Shown one piece after another: positions 1 to 26,668 of a stretch of DNA of 64,000 nt (position 1 is its first letter; each line of letters opens with the position of its first letter). Origin of the DNA: Cephalopachus bancanus (taxonomy: Eukaryota > Chordata > Mammalia > Primates > Tarsiidae); NCBI GenBank assembly GCA_027257055.1, contig JAPVLO010001004.1:62001-126000 (forward strand), given 5' to 3'. The notes under the pieces were generated by a model that had not been told where the DNA came from, made no database searches, and saw nothing but the letters and a program-made list of their open reading frames with translations. The translations under genes were made by a program, and so were the position numbers.

Positions 1-249
1 AGGCCAAGGCAAGAGGATTGCCTGAACCCAGGGTTTGAGAACAGCCTGGGCAACTTGGTGAGATCACATCTCTACAATTAATCAAAAAAATTAGCTAGGC
101 GTGGTGGTACACACCTGTAGTTCCAGCTACTTGGAAGACTGAGGTAGAAGGATCATCTAAGTCCAGCAGGTCAAGGCTGCAGTGGCTACGAGTGTGCCAC
201 TGCACTCCAGCCCAGGCAACAATGAGACTCCGACTCAAAAAAAAAAAAT
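1..249 (+). repeat. Alu SINE, left end cut by window
   Basis: A dimeric Alu lacking roughly its first 45 bases because the window begins inside it. It ends GACTCCGACTC then A9. Confidence 0.9.
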
Positions 250-1472
250 TGAAAAGGGACATGATTAATGGAACAGGTTTGATTTTCAGGTTTTATTGGC
301 ATTAATAAACCTTAGCCCACTTTCAGGCAGAGTCCAGGGTACTAACCAGGGCCCAGGCTGTGATTATAACTGTGTAATAATTGAGTACTGGTTATGACAG
401 AGTTTATTATGAAGTCAGGATCAACCTGTATATGAACAGGAGGGGACAAGCTGTAGGCAGTGGGGGTTGGGTGAGTGCAGAGTAAAGGTGGGACCATTGT
501 CAACCTAGAATAGTTCTACAGTAACTACGGCAACACTTTGTTGCTGGGATATTCACACAGGCAATTTAGCTGGTCAAAGGACTCTGAACCTGTTGGCAGC
601 CTGCTCTTCTTTTTCAAGGTAGGCATTGAGAAAGCATTAAGTTTGAAGCCCCTATAAAGATAAGATTTTGGTACCCAAAGTCAGGTTTGACACAGCTAAA
701 GAGGGTATGGGGACAGTTAGCTTAGAAAAGGGAGCATTCTCTTTTCTTGCCTTTCTTCCAGGTCTCTCTATTTTTTTCTAATTCGTGGTATGGACTAGGA
801 ATAGCTTTTAGGACGCTTGAATAATAAGTCCTAATCTAGGAGATGCAGTTGTAAATCCATCCACTAGAGGGAGAACTGCCCAGGGCCCAACTAAAGGACT
901 AAAGCTAGGCAAGAATTCAAACCACCAGATGAGACAAGAGCCCTGTTCTCAGCTGAAAGGGACCTTAGCAAAGGACTTGAAACGAGGAGGTCGTTTGTGA
1001 GATATTTTTAGTGCAGACACATGGTAGGGGTGCCCCAGGAGCAGCTGAGGTGGAAGGTGGGAGGGTAGAAAGAGGGAAGAGTCCCTTGTATTAGTGTGGC
1101 CCAGACAGGTCAGAGCCAGGATTTTAACAGTGGATTCAGATCATTGTTTCCTATACCCTCACAGAGGTCATTATCCTCCTGCCCCTTTGGCTTTAGAGTT
1201 TCCAGATTAGGCAGAAAACATGGGGTCAGAGCTCAAGATAGACCAGACCTCTGTGTCTCTGCTGATTAAGCAGTTAATATGTAGTTCAGCAAAGGCTTTC
1301 AGCTTTGCTCATAATTGGACATTAGCTTCTGTGAGGGTGGCTCAGGCACCTCTGTTGTCATGACAACTTACCTAGCACCTATTGTCTGGGTAATTGGGGT
1401 AAACTACCTCTGTTGTCATGATTACAAGATTCCACTTATATTTCACCAGGTGATCACTCTACTGTAGAAGAA

Positions 1473-1571
1473 ATGGGGTTAACAAACAAGAGTGGGGGAG
1501 AACAACTCGAGCCCAACAACTCTGACGCGCCCAATGAAGATCAAGGAGAAGAAATCCAACAGCCAGAAGAG
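1473..1571 (+). CDS. TMEM31: TMEM31 coding exon 1 (N-terminus)
   Basis: The ATG at 1473 opens 33 codons beginning MGLTNKSGGEQLEPNNSDAP, then NEDQGEEIQQPEE, which resembles the human TMEM31 N-terminus. An acceptor-like TTATATTTCACCAG ends at 1449, so an upstream non-coding exon is likely. To join exon 2 in frame the break must follow GAG at 1571, where the next bases are GCACGT: a GC donor, not GT. The nearest GT (1576) would add four bases and break the frame. With exon 2 the product is 168 residues, the length I recall for the human protein. TMEM31 is a small, testis-biased predicted membrane protein of unknown function. Confidence 0.85.
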
Positions 1572-1794
1572 GCACGTAGTGGTTTCTCAATTCCAACGTA
1601 GTTATGGGAACCCTCCCATAATACTCCCCTAGAAAGGCACCAGTGCCTGGCTCTTGAATTCTTAACCACCAATTAGTATATGACAGCCTGAGATACCTTC
1701 CTCCAAGGTAGGAGGAGAGCCAGGAGTAACCATTACTACTTCTGAAAGCAATCTCATATGCGCTAACTTGATCCGGTTCTAATACCAGCTAACG

Positions 1795-1960
1795 TATTTT
1801 CAGTGTTTATTCGGTGCCAGGCACTGTGCCTATGCTTAGTCACTCTGCTATCCTGTCTTATAGGGATGGATATCCCACTGGACAGATAAGGAAACAGAAT
1901 TAAAGAGGTTAAATTACTTAGCTGTGACCAGCCTAGGACCAGACTCTGATGCTCCTCATT
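1795..1960 (-). repeat. MIR SINE
   Basis: Reverse-complement MIR core: GGTGCCAGGCACTGTGCC, then GATAAGGAAACAGAATTAAA and TTAAATTACTTAGCTG. It lies between the two TMEM31 exons, in GLRA4 intron 8. Confidence 0.7.
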
Positions 1961-2070
1961 GCCTGTCTAGTCCTTGCAGCCTTGGGTTGGGTCCTGGTTT
2001 ATGGGAGGAATAGTGTGGGGGAAGGAGTCCAAAGGAGGAAGGAAGTGGGCCCTTACCTAGTTGTACTCAC

Positions 2071-17513
<15,443 letters not shown>

Positions 17514-18167
17514 TCCGTGGAGATCCTGGAGCCCCTTCTCAGCCTGGTTGCCAATGTGAGAGGGGTTATTCCTGCAGGAACACCAAAAGTACAGAGCCTT
17601 TCTCCAACTTGTGCTGTTTGCAAGGAGCCTGTGGGGCTGGGCTAGGAGTTGCGCTCTCTCTTCTCTTCTTTCTCTTCTCCTCTGCCCTGCCTTATCAGTC
17701 AGGGGCCAGAGCTATTCCCCTGGAAACAATCCTGACACAGACAACCCTACCGACTCCTGCTTGAGATCTCCTTGGGCTCCGGAGGCCCTCAGCCTGCAGG
17801 CCGGGAGCTAGAAAGGATTCTCTTTGGGCAGCAATCACTCTCCAAACCCTGGAGAGTCTTGGAGAGGAGGGAGGAGGGAGATGGTAGAAAGATGTTTCCC
17901 TTCCTCCCACCTCCCCCCCAGATGCACCCTCCGAAAGCAGCAATTTAAAGGCACAGTCGGCAGCAGCTGGAGTGGGGTTCAGAGCGTGTCTCTGTGCTTG
18001 GGAGGAGCTTGAGCTGCCGCTGCTGCTTGGGGAGGGCTGAAGGTGTTCTATCCAGCCTCTAACTCTCTCCAGCTGAAGGGGCACATGTAGGCCCTCCACA
18101 CACTACCCCCCAGTGGCTTTCCTTTTAGCCTGGAGCCAAGCTGGGGCCCAACAGGAAAGTCCTAATG

Positions 18168-18175
18168 CTTTTTAT
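18168..18175 (-). promoter_or_regulatory. TATA-like box upstream of GLRA4 (weak candidate)
   Basis: Read on the minus strand this is CCCTTATAAAAAGC, about 650 bases upstream of the GLRA4 ATG. It could position a start site near 18140, leaving a long first-exon leader. There is no CpG-rich region nearby. It rests on motif and place only. Confidence 0.25.
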
Positions 18176-18769
18176 AAGGGAAAAGGACCTGAGAAGGTTT
18201 AGGTGGAGTCATTAGGTATTCTCAAGCTGACTGCTTCGGGTCTGAGAGGCAGTGAGGAAGAGGCTGAGGGCAGGGGCAGCTTTCTCCCAGCTCTCCGGAT
18301 GGAGGCATAGACGATGGACGATAAGGAGGGACTTCGGAGTTCTCTTCGTGTGTGGTCTGCTTACTTGACAGTTTGTCTGTGCCCATTCCCCTTCAGTCAT
18401 TTCCCTGCTTGCTTCCCTCAGTCAGGTTGGCTCTGGTGGGCTTGGGGCCCTCTGTATCTCTCAGAATCCCTCTTCCCTGCCACTCCTTCCCCAGTCTGGC
18501 TCATGGGAAAAGATGGAAGGGCTGGGACACAGCAGGTTTTGCAGACTTTAGAGGTATCGCAGCCCCCACCCATCCACCAGAGCAGTGACCTAACAGGCCT
18601 CAGCCCACGATGGAGGAGAGAGGCAGAGGGGTGACTGGCCCCCTCCCTTGCCTTCTGCACATTTACTTACAGCATCCAGGTGCTTCGATAGCTCATTTTC
18701 TCTTCTCTGATGCTTCCCTAAACGTTCCCAAGCTGTCACTAAACAGCTCTGGGACTCTCCCTCCCCCCA

Positions 18770-19000
18770 CCCTCAGTGCTCTCCGGTTCTCCTTTTTTCT
18801 CCACTCTCCTCCTCTCTTCTCCCTTCCTAGCAGTTTTCCTTCATCTATCCTCTCTCCATCTCCATCTCCAATCTCCCTCCCTGTTTTTTCTGTGTCTCTT
18901 CTTGTGTGTCTGTCTCTTCTTTCTTCCTCATTTTTTCTCTATCCCCATTTTCTCTCTCCACCTCCCCTTTATCTTCACTCTCTCACTCTCTCCTCCAAAA
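18770..19000. repeat. Polypyrimidine (CT-rich) tract
   Basis: About 230 bases of mostly C and T (for example TCTCCATCTCCATCTCCAAT) on the plus strand, about 1.3 kb upstream of the GLRA4 start codon. It is low-complexity sequence that explains the long hydrophobic/serine-rich frames here. Confidence 0.8.
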
Positions 19001-19619
19001 TGATAGAAGGAGAAGCCAAGGGGTTTTGTTTCTTCTTTAGGAGGAAGTGCTCCCACCAGCTCTCCTGAGTTCTGACCATGTGCCGGGGGAGGGGTTAGTG
19101 TTACCTTCCAAGGGTCAACCCCAGAGTTGACTGCAGCCTCCCCAACCCTGTCTGAGAGGGCTTGAGGGGATTGGAAGTTCTTCTGTGGGACAACTGGCTA
19201 TATCGAGGGATTAATAACAAGACCACCATGGGTAGAACTTGTGTTGCAGCTCCCTTTTAGCTGTGTTACTATTAAGAAAAAGGAATTTTTAAACCACAAA
19301 TGAAAGGGAAAGAAGTGAATTTTAAAGAATCCACACTAAAATATTGATGGGAGAGATAGGCTTGTGGCATTGGACTGAGAATATTACAAGTGTCAAATGA
19401 TGGCTGTATGGTCAGTCAATGCAGAACACCAGTTATCCTAAAACATCTTTAGCCGCCCTTTCACCTTCTCACTCTCCCTCCTTGTTTCCTTTAAGTGTCA
19501 CAATTACCATTTCATGGGCTGGAACTGAGCCTTACAGGACCTCTCAGGGCAGAGCTCAGGGCTGGGGAGCTGTGGTGGGAGGGAGTGGCGCTTGTCTCCT
19601 CTGTGTAACTCACTCCCTC

Positions 19620-20065
19620 TGGCAAACCTAATCATGTCACTTCAGTTCAACAGTTTCTCATTGCTCTCAGGCTGCAGCCTTAGGCCATGCATGATCTGGT
19701 CACTCTGCTGGTTCCACCGATGCATTTAGAGTCGCCTATAATCTCCCCAGCTTTCTGGCATTTTTGCATGTTGTTTTCCTCTTGCAAAGTATTCTTGCTT
19801 CTGCTCTTACCCTTCTGGACTGAGTTTTATAGTCACTTTGTCAAGGGAGGCTTCTGGAACTGCCTCCATGCCTCTCTGGTCTGGGTTAGGATGCTCTCCA
19901 ATGTGTTCCCACAGTACCCTTACCTTCCCCCTTCATAGTTCCCTGTCACACTGTGTCACAATTGCCAGTTTACTTGCCTCTCTCCCCTACTCTATCATGA
20001 GCTCCCTGAGAGCAGAGACACACCACCCACCAAATCCCCCAGCACTATAGGCACCCCGGGATACT
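19620..20065 (+). repeat. L2 LINE 3' fragment
   Basis: L2 pattern: TTTCTCATTGCTCTCAGGCT, CCATGCATGATCTGGTCACT, TATCATGAGCTCCCTGAGAG. Confidence 0.65.
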
Positions 20066-22190
20066 TCCTTAAGCTCAGTGCCTCTGCATCTCTCTCTGTC
20101 AAACAAGAATGATAAGTGTGACACACAAAGAAAGGACAGCATGAGGTAATGGTAACAAGGAGAAATGAGAAAGCAGTTTTTATTCCCTTGTCCCTTAGGC
20201 CTATGGTTTCACACTCAGTCATCTGGAATCCTTGGCTAATGAAAGGTATAGGCCCCTGGGGACCAGTCCATTGTCTTGGGTCTCACTTCCTCTGTGCCTG
20301 ATGGGATCCCTGAGTGCTGAGATCATAGCAGGGTCAGCTTCCTGGAGGAAAGATCCTTTCTTGTAAGAGTCTGCAGCAATGACCAAATGTCTAGCTGACA
20401 TGATTAAGAGATACAGTTTTCCTAGGGTGCTGGAAGCAGATTCTTTGGGTAGAGAAGGGAAGAACGGAGGCAAAGAACTGTGTAAGCTGCACTAGGAATT
20501 GACAAGCAGCAGAAGAGATGCTCATTGGAAGAGTTCCTACCACCAACAATAAGCCACCTGCTCCGAAGATGACCTCAGTATCTCCTATTGTGGGAAGGGT
20601 ACAAGGTTGTATCCAGTCCTGCCCCCATAACCCTTTTCTTTTCTCATTACCAAACTATGGTGTATATGCACCTCCATGTTCCAAAATGTATTGCACCCTT
20701 TTCCTGTTTTGCAATTGGCTACCACACTCGTCTGAGAACTGGCCTTAAGCAGTGCTGAGGTTGTGCAGTAGCTACAATAGGCAAAATGTTTTTCAGAATG
20801 AAAGGTATTATATTGTCATGAAAAAACTACCAAGTTGCTAAAAATGGATTAAGCACATTTTTATAAATGTTTCATTCCAGGAAAAGTCTGTCACATTTCA
20901 GCCCTATGCAGGGAAAATTGCAACTGTGCCCTAGCAGCATGTCTGTGTTGGGTCGGTCAGGTATTGTTTGGTAAATTCAGTGACTTCTAGAGCTGCATTT
21001 TGGGGGGCAAAGCTGGAAAATCATTTGGCGTACCTTCCTGGATTCAATTCCAATTACCCAGATGGTATGGCCCACATATTGCTTATCCTCGAAAGGCAGG
21101 CTGTGTTACCTAATCTGAGAAAACTCTCAGAGCTTTAGCTACTTTTCAGAAGTATTGGAGTAAAAAGCTGGAGGGGGGTTGAAATAAAAGACAGACGCCT
21201 TTTAAAAAATCTGCTGACGATGACCGTGGCATTTCAGTTGGATCTCTAAGGAGCAAGGCTGCATCTTTTTGCTGCGTGTGAATTTTTCTTTTCAGGGTTA
21301 TTTTCAACTTCCAAGGATATGACAGTTTACTTGAAAGTGAAGACTCAACTTCTGGTGCTCAGGAGCATTGATGGCAGAGACAGGAGGCCTTTTAGCCCTC
21401 CAGACTTAAGGAGATAGTGGAGTGTATGTGTGGCCAGTAGTGGTGGTGGGAATTTCACAGTCCTAGACTCAGTGGGAGGAAGGAAGAACAAAATGGCAGA
21501 TGTGTCAGACACATTCACTGCTCTCCTGACTTTTGGAAGTGACTGGTTCAGGTCCGATGCTTCAAATATTTGGCTTCCTTCTTTTTATGGAATACTTCAG
21601 GTTTGAGTTTTGCAAATAAAACTTGGGTTGTCTGAACTTGGGAGAGGCCTGTGGAGGGGTGAACTGAGCTCCTCCCAGTCTCTATAGACAAACCAAGTAT
21701 CAGCACCAGGATAGCACCAGTGAGCAACAGTCCTGGCTCTGTAGCTGTGCTCTCTTTTCCATGTCCAGGGAACAGCAAAGTGGCAGTAGTCCAGGTAGGG
21801 ATGGAATAGTGACTAGCACCCAGGTATGCATCATTTCTTCTCTGCTGGACCTTCAGAATCATTACTCATCCCATTAGCCACTTGAGAGCAATTCCCTAGC
21901 TGTGCGAAGAGTTTCATTAAGGTTGCCACAGAATTTGCATTGACTCTCCTTGTCTCTTGGCTCTCATGACTCTGTAAACATTCTCATAACTCTGTAACAT
22001 TGTTCGGGGATGATAGGATCATGTCACGCCTCTCCTCAAAGGTAAATTTGTTTTTGCTTGTGATCATGTTCATGAATATCTTATTTTACTCATTTGAGGA
22101 TTGTGATAATCCATGCTATGTAAGGCATGAAGCCTGCACATAACATAAAGGAAACAGACCTTGGAAAAATGAATAAATATTTACTGTGTG
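20066..22190. other. Intergenic, nothing assigned
   Basis: Sequence of moderate GC with no repeat family or coding structure I recognise. The frame at 21548-21862 (minus, 104 codons) has no known family features. Confidence 0.5.
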
Positions 22191-22194
22191 GAAT

Positions 22195-22340
22195 GAATTA
22201 CTTTTCTACTAATTCATGCATGTGTTCAACAAATATTTATCGAATACAAAACATATGCTGGATGTTCTTATTGCTGGAGATACAATAATGAACAAAGCGG
22301 ATGAAGTCCGTGCCCTCATGTAGCTTACATTCTAGTGGGT
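22195..22340 (+). repeat. Ancient interspersed repeat, family unassigned
   Basis: TTCAACAAATATTTATCGAA, GGAGATACAATAATGAACAA and ATGTAGCTTACATTCTAGTG form a pattern common in mammalian genomes. A related piece lies at 57340-57430. Confidence 0.5.
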
Positions 22341-22372
22341 CACGTGCAATTCCTTCCAAAGAAGGCTTCTGT

Positions 22373-22679
22373 GGCCAGGCTCGGTGGCTCAGCCTGTAAT
22401 CCCAGCACTTTGGGAGGCCGAGACAAGTGGCTTGCCTGAGCCCGCGGGTTCAAGACCCATCCGGGCAACTTGGCAAGACCTCGTCTCCACAATAAAATAA
22501 AAAATTAGCCGGGCGTGGTAGTGTGCACCTGTAGTTCCAGCTACTTGGAAGGCTGAGGCGGAAGGATCGCCGGAGCCCAGCAGGTCGAGGCTGCGGTGAC
22601 CGGGAGCGTGCCACTGCCCTCCAGCCTGGGCGACAGTGTGAGACTACAACTCATAAAAAAAAAAAAAAAAAAAAAAAAA
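22373..22679 (+). repeat. Alu SINE
   Basis: Full dimer with a 23-base A tail. Flanks AAGGCTTCTG and AAGCCTTCTG suggest a target duplication with one change. Confidence 0.93.
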
Positions 22680-23054
22680 GCCTTCTGCGTGGGTCATCAG
22701 CAGTGCCCCAAGGCCTGAGTGCCTCTCACAGCATTTAAGTAGGGCATTTATTACATGCCTCGAAACAGACTATTTTTCAGCAGGCAGTAACGAGCTTCAT
22801 TTCCATCTATCCCAGAATCTGTCTGTGAGTCACATTGCACAGGTCAACACCTGCTAGACACCCTCCCAAGAAGCTTATCCCCCAGTAATCCAACCCTACA
22901 GAACACGCATGCTCGAGTCCCATGATTATCTCTGGTGGTGCATACATATTCGCCTGCAACTGCAAATAAGCACCTTTCTCACTAGGAGAGTGAGTTGGGA
23001 TTTACAGCACTCTTAACTGTCGTGCTTCTCTGAGTGGTCTCTCATTATTTGGGC

Positions 23055-23205
23055 TCTTTCCCTCCTCCCTCCCTCCCTCCCTTCTTCCCTCTCTCCCTTC
23101 CTTTTTCTCTCTTCCCTTTACCCCTTCTTTCCTCCCTCCCTTTTCTCTTTTCTTCCCATTTGTCTTTCTGTCTGTCCTGTCTTCTGTGTTTCTTTTTTTG
23201 AGTTT
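23055..23205. repeat. CT-rich low-complexity tract (CCCT/CCTT)
   Basis: Runs of CCTCCCTCCCTCCC and TTCCCTTT on the plus strand, about 150 bases. Confidence 0.85.
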
Positions 23206-23294
23206 ATCATGAATAAATTCAATGTCTGCTGTAATAAGATGATAGGCACTGAAGTAAGGAAAAGTTTGGTTAGGGACTACATAGAATTGTGCAG

Positions 23295-23584
23295 CCGGGC
23301 TCGGTGGCTCAGCCTGAAATCCCGCACCTCTGGGAGGCTGAGGTGAGTGAATTGCCTGAGCCCGCGGGTTCGAGACTCACCTGGGCAGCGAGACCTCATC
23401 TCTACAATAAATCAAAAAATCAGCCGGGCGTGGTAGCGCGTGCCTGTAATTCTGGCTACTGGGAAGGCTGAGGCGGAAGGATCGCCGGAGCCCAGCAGGT
23501 CAAGGCTGCGGTGGCCGGGAGCGGCCACTGCACTCCAGTCTGGGCGACAGAGTGAGACTCCAACTCAAAAAAAAAAAAAAAAAA
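23295..23584 (+). repeat. Alu SINE, short subfamily (5-base deletion)
   Basis: Dimer with target duplication AGAATTGTGCAG at 23283-23294 and 23585-23596. It reads GGGCAGCGAGACC where other copies read GGGCAACTTGGCGAGACC, and has GGGAGCGGCCACTG; see the subfamily finding. Confidence 0.93.
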
Positions 23585-23596
23585 AGAATTGTGCAG

Positions 23597-24828
23597 AAAG
23601 CTGAATCTGCATTAATGACACCAATCATATAGACATAGTTAGTAAATTGCATGTGCCCAAAATTATAAATTTAATATTACAGACAATACACTAACTTAAC
23701 CTTGGACTTCTATAGTGTTAATCATCTGAGTATACACACGTGTGTGAATGTAGACAAACACACAAACACAGAGCTCTCCTGGATAGTCCAAATACGATGC
23801 CCTTGTTGCTAGCAATTATTAGCTAAGAGTTGCGGCCAAAGAAGATGGTACGTAATAAGTAGCCCTATTTATCCTGAGTGTAGGTGAATCTTATTCTTTG
23901 ACTTCTGACTATGGTTTCTACACAGTACTAATGAAGCCCTTCTAGCCACCATCACTTACCCAGAACAATTGGATTCCCTAGGTAGGTGCCAAATTGGACA
24001 ACTTTTCTTTGTACAGGGTAGAGGAGAGATATTTATGTTGTGAAGTTAGGCTAAATATGGCCTAAAGTAACAGATTCTAATCAATGGCAGGCACTCCTAA
24101 AGAGTCACCCGAGATGATAATCAGACAACATACAACTCCAAACTTCGGCAGGTCACACACACCAGCTTTTGCTGCCACCCACTCCTGCACTGTCAGCAAT
24201 AACATCGTCAGACACTGAGAGTGTTTCTTTGAGAACTCTGACTTCTCTTTCCTGCCCATTGTCAATTTCTTTCTGTAACCTTCACATTGCCTTTCTACTA
24301 TGCATTAAATGCCACGTGTTCTATAATCCCCTCACTTTCCACAGCAGTGTGCCCACTGCTGAGTCAAAGGCAGGTGCTGTTTTACAACCGCAAGTCCAGT
24401 ACAACCAGCCTCAATTATGGTCCATTTTCAGAAGAGACAAATAGGATGCTGAGGACTTGACATTTTCAGGCAAGCTGTGGCATAGAGCCAGAAAGTCAGC
24501 TCAGTTGCATCACCTTAAGCATTATTCTCTGTGTACAGAACCAGGTATATGAAATGATAGAATGGAGTAGAAGAGGGCCATTTAGAAGGTTCACTGAATG
24601 AGGAAGAACATTTTAGCACCCCAGAGAAGCAACCAGGAGGAAAGTGGAAGTGAGGGTAGGGGAACACAACTCACCCTGAGCTCCCGGAGGGAAACAATTT
24701 GAAGTGGCTCCTTTTTGATGGCTCAGATTCCGACAAAGTTCGCTGAGATTCCATTCAAGATCAACTAGCAACCAGCAGAAGTCAGAAGATTCCCAGGTAA
24801 AGCTAAACTAAAGAGATAAGCCCTCTAC
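23597..24828. other. Intergenic, nothing assigned
   Basis: AT-rich then mixed sequence. No repeat family or gene recognised. The 91-codon frame at 24169-24444 has no protein-like features. Confidence 0.45.
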
Positions 24829-25131
24829 TGGGCCCAGTGGCTCATGCCTATAATTCCCAGCACTTTGGGAGGCTGAGGTGAGAGGATTGCCTGAGCCCAC
24901 GGGTTGGAGACCAGCCTGGGCAACTTGGTGAGACTTCATCTCTACAATAAATCAAGAAAAATTAGCTGGGCATGATGGCACATGCCTGTAGTTCCAGCTA
25001 CTTGGAAGACTGAGGCTAAAGGATTGTCTGAGCCCAGCAGGTCGTGGCTACAGTGGTCGTGAGCATGCCACTGCACTCTAGCCTGGGTAACAGAGAGAGA
25101 CTCCAACTCAAAAAAAAAAAAAAAAAAAAAA
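24829..25131 (+). repeat. Alu SINE
   Basis: Dimer from ACTGGGCCCAGTGG to CTCCAACTC-A(n). The AGATAAGCC repeat at its left flank and after its tail marks the target duplication. Confidence 0.9.
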
Positions 25132-25140
25132 GATAAGCCT

Positions 25141-25267
25141 TGCCAGGCGCAGTGGCTCACACTTGTAATCATGGCACTTTGGGAGGCCAAGGCAAGAGGA
25201 TTGCCTGAGTCCAGGGGTTCGAGACCAGCCTGGCCAACTTGGCGAGACTTCATCTCTACAATAAATC
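25141..25267 (+). repeat. Alu left monomer, cut by a foreign block
   Basis: TGCCAGGCGCAGTGGC to CATCTCTACAATAAATC. It stops exactly at the linker, where the block at 25268 begins. Confidence 0.9.
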
Positions 25268-25456
25268 TGGTTAAGCAGGTAGGGAGTGCTTTGGCCACAG
25301 GAATATCGGGGAGACTTAGTGACTCCTCACTCTATCACTTACTATCTCTGTGACCTTTCACAAGTGTCTTAACCTGTCTAAGTCTCTGTTTCCCCGTCTG
25401 TTGAGTGAGATAATAAATAATACGTATGCCATCAGAGTCGTCATAAAGATTGAATT
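25268..25456 (+). repeat. Composite local copy (28458-28521 joined to 27424-27556)
   Basis: The first about 62 bases match 28458-28521 (GGCCACAGG-ATATCGGGGAG shared) and the next about 133 match 27424-27556 (CACAAGTGTCTTAACC, GTTGAGTGAGAT shared). The two parts meet at a common CCTC. See finding. Confidence 0.8.
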
Positions 25457-26399
25457 TGTCTCTGTCCTAGTGCAGGGATTCTTTCAGCCACCAGACAAAT
25501 TATGTATAAAATGAACATAGCAGATTTTTTCCTAAAAGAATCAATTCTTCTTGGTTCCACTGCCTCCTGGCCCCTGCCACCAATCCTCTTCAACCCTGCT
25601 CTGTAGCTTAGTCTAAGTCTACCATGAGCAGAGTTGACAACAGCCTTGACAGTCTTTTTAGATAATTCAAAAGTGCCTTGTAGCTTGCATTTGGTGCCTG
25701 AAACATATTGATTTGGTAAGGAATGGAGAAAAGACTGAAATTTAAAAGGAGATACTTGCATGGGGCAAAGGAACAAGAGGGGCTAGAATCCCCCATATCC
25801 CTCAAAATTTCATGCAAACTAACAAGTAAATGCTAAAAATAGCAAGATATTAGAGATCCAGTTCAAGCCCCTTGTTTTGAAGGCCACAAATGGGACCAGA
25901 ATGGTGAAATGACAGGCTCAAGGGGATTTAGCTATTTGGAGCACGGCTTAGACTAGATCTCAGGAACTTTGGCTCCCAAGTAGCTACGCCCCCTTCATGT
26001 TGCTGTCTTCCACCAAAAGCTCTAACTGGTCTTCTGCTTGGTGCTCTGTGACATTTCCCCTTCACTCCTTTCCACAACACACGTGTACACTCCTACATAC
26101 TCTGTGCTGTACCTTGTAATCATGAGCCCTTCCTGGCAGAGCATAGACCCAGGCAATCCTGCCTTCCCGAGCTACTAATTTGTAGTAAAGGTTCAGCAGC
26201 AGGGTCAAGGGAGTCCCTTTATATTAAGCCACAAGCCAGCTAAATTATCCACCACTCTGTACCCAGTAACTCATTCTTCTCTAAAAACCAGAGCTGAAGA
26301 GAGAAATAAGTGAAGAGGGTAAGAGAGGAGAGATAAGATAGACAAAAAGAAATGTCTGGATTTCCTTAAAATTGTTTGCACCCTCCTTTCTTACCCAAA
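25457..26399. other. Intergenic, nothing assigned
   Basis: No repeat or gene recognised. The 111-codon minus frame (25441-25776) has no family signature. Confidence 0.45.
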
Positions 26400-26470
26400 T
26401 CACTTTTTCCTTCCTTCCTTCCTTCCTTCCTTCCTTCCTTCCTTCCTTCCTTCCTTCCTTCCTTCCTTCG
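26400..26470. repeat. (CCTT)n microsatellite
   Basis: About 16 CCTT units starting CTTTTTCCTTCCTT and grading into TTTC units. It lies directly before the Alu at 26503 and probably grew from its A tail. Confidence 0.95.
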
Positions 26471-26502
26471 TTCCTACCTTTCTTTCTTTCTTGCTTTCTT
26501 TC

Positions 26503-26668
26503 TTAGTTGGAGTCTCTACTACAGCTAATTTTTTGATTTATTGTAGAGACGCGGTCTCTCCAAGTTGCCCAGGCTGGTCTCGAACCCCTGGGCTCAGGCA
26601 ATCCTCTCGCCTGGGTCTTCCAAAGTGCTGGGATTTCAGGCGTGAGCCACTGTGTCCTGCCCCAAATC
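26503..26668 (-). repeat. Alu SINE with internal deletion
   Basis: The tail end (AGTTGGAGTC) joins directly to the linker (CAGCTAATTTTTTGATTTAT), so most of the right monomer is missing. The left monomer is complete to GTCCTGCC. Confidence 0.85.

Larger units (their letters stand above)
17514..19620. other. GLRA4 5' flank, no gene seen
   Basis: The region upstream of the GLRA4 start codon must hold the 5' UTR and promoter. It contains a TATA-like motif near 18170 and a long CT-rich stretch at about 18770-19000. Frames through it are chance openings in pyrimidine-rich sequence. Confidence 0.5.

Noticed and set aside
1..2070. GLRA4 last exon within the window
   Set aside because: No minus-strand sequence encoding the M4 region or the end of the loop was found; it must lie further left.
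18610..19068. 152-codon plus-strand frame rich in S, L, F and P
   Set aside because: It follows the CT-rich tract; no homology recognised and composition explains it.
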